The notes under the pieces: generated by a model
What the model was told of the DNA's origin: nothing
Seen by the model: the letters and a program-made list of their open reading frames with translations, nothing else
Database searches by the model: none
DNA from: Bacteroidia bacterium
GTDB lineage: Bacteria; Bacteroidota; Bacteroidia; Chitinophagales; Chitinophagaceae
NCBI GenBank assembly: GCA_030426665.1
Contig: JAUHYD010000002.1
Coordinates: forward strand, 248,001 to 312,000
Direction: 5' to 3'
Length of the DNA stretch: 64,000 nt
Part shown: positions 58,742-64,000 of the stretch, piece by piece
Layout: the number at the start of each line of letters is the position of its first letter
Numbering within the stretch: position 1 is the first letter of the stretch
Made by a program: the position numbers and the translations under genes

Positions 58742-61700
58742 TTACCCTTTTTCTATTGAGTACATCACTTCTTCGTTTGCTGCCAGAAACTCTATCAGTT
58801 CGTCATTTACAACAATTTTTCCCCGTTGTGTTTTCATTCGTATCATCATATCAGTGTCTGTATCTTTTACACTGATAATCAACTCCGTATTGCCAGTATA
58901 GACTTTTGTGTAATTTTCTAAAAATGCCGCAACATCTTCGGTAAGGTTGTCTAATGTAAGGGCGAGATGTATTTTTTTGGTCAGTACCCTTCTTACTTCG
59001 TCCAGCAACATGATGTTCTGAATCTGAAACTCCATCACACCTTCTCTGTACTTATGTGCATCATATACCCCTTGAATCATCAGCTTCTGACCATTTACAA
59101 GGTAGTTGCCATAGGTGACGTAGTTGTTCTGCCAAAACATGATTTCGGTATTTCCCGAAAAGTCGTTGAGTACCAGTTTGCCAAACTTACTTCCCTTTTT
59201 GGTGGTTGCATGAACGGCATCCGTTACATAGCCTGCAATCCTTACTTGGCGTCCCTTAGAATTTTCCAGTTCGCTTATAGGGCTGATACCATAATTCTCC
59301 ATTTCGAACTTGAAGCCGTCAAGCGGATGGGCACTCAGGTATATTCCGATTACGTCTTTCTCCCGGTCCAGTAGCTCCGGTAATCCCCATTTGTCACACT
59401 CCGGCATGTTAGGTGGTTTTATTTCGGGCATGTCGGCGGCGCCAAAGAGGCTGTTTACTGCCATTGATTCGCTAGCCTGAACCTGATTGCCAAATCGCAC
59501 CAGGCGTTCCAGTCCGGTTACCGGGTCAGTAGGGGGGGCATAGAAGTACTGTGCTCTGTGTAACTCACTGAAGCAATCAAAGGCACCGGCAAGTGCCAGG
59601 CTCTCCAGCGACTTTTTGTTTACCGTGCGTTGATTAACTCTTTTAATAAAATCATATATCGAGGTATAGCTGCCATTTGCTTCCCGTTCCCTAACAATAT
59701 CTTCAACGGCTGCCTCACCTACACCCTTTATAGCATTCATCCCGAATCGTACAACGCTTTCTTTCGCAACCGCAAAACCCTTGAGACTTTCATTTACATC
59801 AGGGCCCAGTACCTGTAAGTGCATCCGTTGGCACTCCTCCATGTAGAACTTGATTTTCTCTATGTTCCCCTGGTTGTTCAGCACAGCGGCCATGTATTCT
59901 GCAGGGTAGTGCGCCTTCAGGTAGGCTGTCTGATAAGCAACAAGTGCATAACAGGTAGAGTGAGACTTGTTGAAGGCGTATTGTGCAAATGCTTCCCAGT
60001 CGGTCCAGATTTTTCCTAATTTGTCTTCGGGAAAGCCCTTCGCTTTTGCTCCTTCCAGAAACTGCCCTTTCATTTTATCAAGAACGGCTTTCTGCTTTTT
60101 CCCCATTGCCTTACGCAATACGTCGGCATCACCCTTCGTAAAACCTGCAAGACTTTGAGATAGGAGCATCACCTGCTCCTGATATACAGTGATACCATAG
60201 GTGTCACCAAGATATTCCTCCATCTCCGGCAAGTCATAGCTAATTTCCTCTTGCCCATGCTTACGCTTTATGTAGTTTGGTATATATTCTATTGGTCCGG
60301 GACGGTACAGCGCATTCATTGCTATCAGGTCATCAAACTTATCCGGTTTCAGGTTGATAAGGTGTTTTTGCATGCCGGGGCTTTCAAACTGAAAAGTCCC
60401 GTTGGTATCACCTCTCTGATAGAGCTCGTACGTAGGTACATCGTCTAAAGGCAGTTCATCTATATTGATGTCAATGTTATAGTTGCGTTTTATCAGTGCT
60501 AGGGCATCTTTAATAATGGTAAGGGTCTTCAGCCCCAAAAAGTCCATCTTGATTACGCCCGCATTCTCGATAATACTTCCGTCATATTGGGTAATGAGCA
60601 GGTCTACATCCTTGGTACTGAATACCGGCAGTAAATCTGACAGGTCAGATGGTGCAATGATAATACCGGCGGCGTGTATCCCTGTATTTCTCACCGAACC
60701 TTCCAGTGTCTCCGCAGCATGCAGCACTTCCCCGTGTAGAGAGTCTTCTTCATACACTTCCCTGAGTTTGGCAACCATTTCCAGTTGTTCTGCATCCAGC
60801 CCTTCTTTTGTTGTGAGGCTTTTATCTCCCTTTATATCAGCGTGAAGCAGTCGTTTCAGAGATATTCCGGGTTTTTCCGGTACCAGCTTTGCCAATATAT
60901 TACTTTCGGCAAGTGGCAGGTCCATAACCCTGGCAACGTCCTTTATGCTGCTTTTGGCAGCCATCGTACCGTAGGTGACTATATGAGCCACCTGATTCTT
61001 GCCATATTTGTCTACAACATAATCTATCACTTTTTGCCGCCCAACATCATCGAAGTCAGTGTCGATATCCGGCATGCTTTTACGGTCAGGGTTCAGAAAA
61101 CGCTCAAAAAGCAGTTTGTATTTGATGGGGTCAATATTGGTAATCCCTATACAATATGCCACTGCCGACCCCGCTGCCGATCCTCTCCCCGGGCCGATAA
61201 ATACCCCGAGGTCTCGGCCGGCTTTAATGAAATCACTTACAATGAGGAAGTAACCGACAAACCCCATTGTCTTAATCGTAAACAGCTCGAAGTTGATGCG
61301 TTCTTCTACTTCGGGTGTTATGTCTATATATCGTTCTCTGGCTCCTTGCCAGGTAAGGTGTTCCAGATAGGCAACCTGGTCATTATTAAACTCCGGAGGA
61401 ACCGTAAAGTGGGGGAGCAAAATATCTCGCTCCAGCTTGAGCGGTTTTATCTTGTCTAATATCTGGTTGGTGTTGTCGATAGCCTCGGGTATGTCATTAA
61501 ACAGTTGAGACATTTGCCCTGTAGACTTAAAGAAGAACTGGTCATTGAAGAAGGCAAACCTTGTGTTTTTTGATGCACCCTGGTCGTCTCCAGTGTCTTT
61601 ATACTTCTCGTCACTTTGTTTTGCGCCGGTATTGATACATAGCAAAATGTCATGTGCGTTTGAATCTTCCTGCTCTACGTAGTGACTATCATTGGAAGCA

Positions 61701-62353
61701 ATAATAGGTACGTTATACTTTTTGGCAAAACGCAAAAGCACCTCATTGACTTGTATCTGTTCCGGGATTTCGTGCCGCTGTATTTCTACGTAATAGTCGT
61801 CGCCAAAGAGGTCTAACCACCATTTGAAAAGAACCTCGGCTTCTGCTTCTCCTTTCCGTAGAATGGTACGGGGCACCTCTGCTGCCAAGCAACAAGTAGT
61901 TGCGATAAGTCCTTCATGATGTTTGAGAATCAGTTCTTTATCTATTCTTGGGTATTTTCCGTATAGCCCTTCCATAAAGCCCAGTGAGCATAGCTTTACC
62001 AGATTTTTATATCCTATCTCATCCTTAGCTAGCAGCAACTGGTGACACCTCTGGTCTTTGTCGTCTTTTGAAAATTGCCGCTTATGCCTGTCTGCAACCA
62101 GGTAGAACTCACACCCCACAACCGGTTTTACAACCGGCTCCATAATGTCTTTTCCATCTTCTGTTTTTCCGACAACCTTCTTGTTTTTCCATGCCTGCGC
62201 CACAAAGTCAAACACACCAAACATATTGCCATGATCGGTAATGGCCATTGCCGGCATATTGTCCTTAGCTGCTTTGTCAAACAGTCGGGATATATTAGAA
62301 GCCCCGTCGAGCAGGGAATACTGCGTGTGGTTATGTAGATGAGAAAATTTCAC
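58742..62353 (-). CDS. dnaE: DNA polymerase III alpha subunit
   Basis: A 1203-residue replicative C-family polymerase. The N-terminal PHP domain has HLHNHTQYSLLDG (5-17) and AITDHGN (37-43). The palm carries GPGRGSAAGS (387-396) and PDIDTDFDD (428-436), which contains catalytic Asp residues. The finger and beta-binding regions follow, with YNKSHSTCYALVAYQTAY-like sequence (FNKSHSTCYALVAYQTAYL, about 790). An OB-fold domain is near 1000-1080 (VRIAGYVTDAVHATT). The length and the PHP His residues are those of DnaE1. The start codon gives the conserved N-terminus MKFSHLHNH. Confidence 0.97.
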   Translation of the reverse strand: MKFSHLHNHTQYSLLDGASNISRLFDKAAKDNMPAMAITDHGNMFGVFDFVAQAWKNKKVVGKTEDGKDIMEPVVKPVVGCEFYLVADRHKRQFSKDDKDQRCHQLLLAKDEIGYKNLVKLCSLGFMEGLYGKYPRIDKELILKHHEGLIATTCCLAAEVPRTILRKGEAEAEVLFKWWLDLFGDDYYVEIQRHEIPEQIQVNEVLLRFAKKYNVPIIASNDSHYVEQEDSNAHDILLCINTGAKQSDEKYKDTGDDQGASKNTRFAFFNDQFFFKSTGQMSQLFNDIPEAIDNTNQILDKIKPLKLERDILLPHFTVPPEFNNDQVAYLEHLTWQGARERYIDITPEVEERINFELFTIKTMGFVGYFLIVSDFIKAGRDLGVFIGPGRGSAAGSAVAYCIGITNIDPIKYKLLFERFLNPDRKSMPDIDTDFDDVGRQKVIDYVVDKYGKNQVAHIVTYGTMAAKSSIKDVARVMDLPLAESNILAKLVPEKPGISLKRLLHADIKGDKSLTTKEGLDAEQLEMVAKLREVYEEDSLHGEVLHAAETLEGSVRNTGIHAAGIIIAPSDLSDLLPVFSTKDVDLLITQYDGSIIENAGVIKMDFLGLKTLTIIKDALALIKRNYNIDINIDELPLDDVPTYELYQRGDTNGTFQFESPGMQKHLINLKPDKFDDLIAMNALYRPGPIEYIPNYIKRKHGQEEISYDLPEMEEYLGDTYGITVYQEQVMLLSQSLAGFTKGDADVLRKAMGKKQKAVLDKMKGQFLEGAKAKGFPEDKLGKIWTDWEAFAQYAFNKSHSTCYALVAYQTAYLKAHYPAEYMAAVLNNQGNIEKIKFYMEECQRMHLQVLGPDVNESLKGFAVAKESVVRFGMNAIKGVGEAAVEDIVREREANGSYTSIYDFIKRVNQRTVNKKSLESLALAGAFDCFSELHRAQYFYAPPTDPVTGLERLVRFGNQVQASESMAVNSLFGAADMPEIKPPNMPECDKWGLPELLDREKDVIGIYLSAHPLDGFKFEMENYGISPISELENSKGRQVRIAGYVTDAVHATTKKGSKFGKLVLNDFSGNTEIMFWQNNYVTYGNYLVNGQKLMIQGVYDAHKYREGVMEFQIQNIMLLDEVRRVLTKKIHLALTLDNLTEDVAAFLENYTKVYTGNTELIISVKDTDTDMMIRMKTQRGKIVVNDELIEFLAANEEVMYSIEKG

Positions 62354-62777
62354 TTTTTAAATGGCTTTTTGCACATGTTGCGTATCGTCACAGACAATAC
62401 GTTTTTAAGAAAAAGGTAGCTTACAAAGTAAGGAAAATTATTGCGCTGACTTTTTGCAAGTTTTCCACAATTGATGATTTGATGCGTTCTGATTCCCGGC
62501 AATGCACTGGTGGCAATATGTCAACAGATAATCAGTTTTTTTTGTAGGTTTGTAGATAATAATTATTTTCTAACAATTAGCAGATGTAATTTGATGACTG
62601 TGATGAGTGGAACAACAAAATGTTGGTGGTTGTAATATAAAATTAGTTTGCCGGGTTGTAACAAAGAACAATGTTGAAAAGTCTGAGGATTGGTTTTGAG
62701 GATATATTGAATAAATGTTACAAAGTTCAGCCCGGTAATTAAGTCATTGAATACTGCTTGATATAAATGTATTCCGA
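62354..62777. other. Intergenic region between divergent dnaE and ricT-like genes
   Basis: About 420 bases containing the two divergent promoters. TAGGTTTG at 62545-62552 is an exact -7 match on the plus strand but without a good -33 element, and is about 225 bases from the ATG. No RNA gene or terminator was recognised. Confidence 0.45.
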
Positions 62778-64000
62778 ATGGGATGTGGTAATTGCGGCTC
62801 GGGTGCCAGTGGCAAACCGGGTGGCTGTAAAGGGAATGGCGGGTGTAGCACAGGTGGGTGTAACCGTTTGAATGTCTATGATTGGTTGAATGCACTGCCG
62901 CTTTATGATGGGGCTAAACCTTACTCTCTGATTGAAGTGTCTTTTAACAAAGGCAGCAGAAAGGAATTCTTCCGAAACAACACAAATTATATTCTTGAAA
63001 AGGGTAATTGGATAACTGTAGAAGGTGTCGGTGGTATTGACGTCGGACAGGTTAGTCTTACGGGGGAATTGGTCAAACTCCAGCTAAAAAAAGCAGGAGT
63101 AAGAGAAAGTGATGTCACAAAAAGAGTCTTGCATCCCTCTACTGAGGAGGAGCTGGAAGTCTCTTGCAAGAATAAAGGTACTGAAGCAGAGGTGCTTATA
63201 CGTTCCCGTGCGATTGCAAAAACGCTTAATCTGGACATGAAGCTGTGCGAAGTCGAAGTGCAGGCAGATGGTAGAAAGGGAACATTTTTTTATACGGCAG
63301 ATCATCGTGTCGATTTTCGGGAGTTAATCCGGGTTTTTGCCGGCGACTTCAAGATGAAAATTGAAATGCGTCAGATAGGTGCTCGTCAGGAGAGTGGAAA
63401 GGTAGGAGGCATAGGTTCCTGTGGTCGGGAATTGTGTTGCAGCACATGGTTGACCGACTTTAAGTCTGTTAACACTACAGCTGCACGTTATCAGAATTTA
63501 TCCATCAATCAAACAAAGCTGTCAGGTCAGTGCGGTCGGCTAAAATGTTGTCTGAACTATGAGCTTGATACATACATGGACGCTTTGTCAGTTTTTCCGA
63601 GTCATGCCGAGTCATTGGAAACGATGTCAGGAATAGCGCACCTTCAGAAAAAAGACATTTTTAAAAATTTGATGTGGTATAGTTACCATGGCAACAATAA
63701 ACAGTATCCGCTTTCTATTGAGCGTGTAAAGGAAATAATGGCGCTAAACAAAGAGGGGAAGAAGGCGGACGAACTTCACCCTGTAGAGTTAGAAAAGCGC
63801 GATGCCGGGGGGAATGTTAAAGCGGATATGGGGTATGTAAATGATGTAGGGCAAATTTCATTGCGGTCGCTTGAGCGCGGAAAGAAAAAGAAAAAGCGAA
63901 GTAGCGGAAGTGGACAAGGCAAACAGCCGCAAGGAGCTCGTCCGGCATCGGGGGGCGCAGGAAAGCCAAACAATCAGAAAGGACAACAGAAGCAAGGTCG
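62778..64000 (+). CDS. ricT: RicT/PSP1-family iron-sulfur protein, 5' part
   Basis: An open frame of 407 codons that runs off the right edge, so the C-terminus is missing. The N-terminus is a Cys/Gly-rich segment (GCGNCGSG at 2-9, then CKGNGGCSTGGC at about 17-28) typical of Bacteroidota members. The PSP1 core follows, with GSCGRELCCS (Cys215, Cys220, Cys221) and QCGRLKCCLNYE (Cys252, Cys257, Cys258). These match the conserved Cys cluster of RicT (YaaT), part of the Fe-S RicAFT complex that in Bacillus subtilis works with RNase Y in mRNA processing. The visible end is a long Lys/Gly/Gln-rich tail (ERGKKKKKRSSGSGQGKQ) that suggests RNA binding. The start ATG fits the Bacteroidota group. Confidence 0.9.
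   Translation, partial: MGCGNCGSGASGKPGGCKGNGGCSTGGCNRLNVYDWLNALPLYDGAKPYSLIEVSFNKGSRKEFFRNNTNYILEKGNWITVEGVGGIDVGQVSLTGELVKLQLKKAGVRESDVTKRVLHPSTEEELEVSCKNKGTEAEVLIRSRAIAKTLNLDMKLCEVEVQADGRKGTFFYTADHRVDFRELIRVFAGDFKMKIEMRQIGARQESGKVGGIGSCGRELCCSTWLTDFKSVNTTAARYQNLSINQTKLSGQCGRLKCCLNYELDTYMDALSVFPSHAESLETMSGIAHLQKKDIFKNLMWYSYHGNNKQYPLSIERVKEIMALNKEGKKADELHPVELEKRDAGGNVKADMGYVNDVGQISLRSLERGKKKKKRSSGSGQGKQPQGARPASGGAGKPNNQKGQQKQG

Noticed and set aside
60785-61459. A 224-codon plus-strand frame opposite dnaE
   Set aside because: It lies inside the palm and finger coding region of dnaE and has no motif of its own.
62563-62895. A 110-codon minus-strand frame
   Set aside because: It overlaps the start of the RicT-like gene on the other strand, which has conserved Cys motifs; the His-rich translation is the reverse of those codons.
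1-64000. tRNA, rRNA, CRISPR arrays, insertion sequences and prophage genes
   Set aside because: I looked for T-loop-like GTTCRA motifs in gaps, regularly spaced direct repeats, and transposase or integrase motifs and found none that I could support. A covariance or HMM scan was not possible here.

Overview
The window comes from a member of the Bacteroidota, most likely order Chitinophagales. This is inferred from gene content, not from a search. The pointers are several type IX secretion system (T9SS) cargo proteins with C-terminal sorting domains, a PorZ-like T9SS component, a TamL-type BamA-family lipoprotein, a TonB-dependent receptor with a carboxypeptidase-regulatory-like N-terminus, DUF2723 and DUF4402 proteins, an ECF sigma/anti-sigma pair, and promoter-like sequences of the Bacteroidota type (-7 TAnnTTTG). 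No rRNA, tRNA, CRISPR array, insertion sequence or prophage was recognised. Genes are densely packed on both strands.

Layout. 1-13.6 kb is mostly housekeeping: the 3' part of a DUF2723 membrane protein, a SirB1/transglutaminase-like protein, topA, a T9SS cargo protein, a DEAD-box helicase, a membrane pyrophosphatase and tamL. 13.9-24 kb holds a short-chain dehydrogenase, an FG-GAP T9SS cargo protein, a DUF1573 protein, a UbiA-type prenyltransferase, porZ-recO, a sugar nucleotidyltransferase, a small exported protein and a DUF4402 surface protein. 24.6-34.5 kb is a co-directional six-gene cluster: a CheY-like receiver (interrupted by an in-frame stop codon), a membrane-anchored HEAT-repeat protein, two paralogous processive GT2 synthases, a large TPR protein ending in a beta-barrel, and a DUF4838 lipoprotein. 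It has the parts of an exopolysaccharide synthesis and export machine (compare Pga/Bcs) but with different accessory subunits. It is the best candidate here for a little-described system.

34.5-43 kb holds a TonB-dependent receptor, a 1151-residue Ig-like T9SS protein, a dicarboxylate/amino-acid symporter and a collapsed T9SS cargo gene. At 43-44.8 kb lies an orphan Rhs tip carrying a Tae4-like peptidoglycan amidase domain, followed by a small exported protein that may be its immunity factor. 45-64 kb returns to core functions: P5C dehydrogenase, a WalJ-like MBL hydrolase, an ECF sigma/anti-sigma/outer-membrane operon, a lipoprotein plus T9SS cargo pair, a nucleoside transporter, an ABC-F ATPase, an alpha/beta hydrolase with a GT2 enzyme, dnaE, and a RicT/PSP1-family gene that runs off the right edge.

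Two kinds of dispersed repeat are visible: a C/T-rich hairpin block placed directly after the stop codons of two minus-strand genes, and a short TCCCGAT/ATCGGGA palindrome found both inside one of those blocks and in the leader of the DUF4402 gene. Several genes appear damaged (receiver, T9SS cargo, Rhs). Whether each is real decay or a sequencing error must be settled from the reads.
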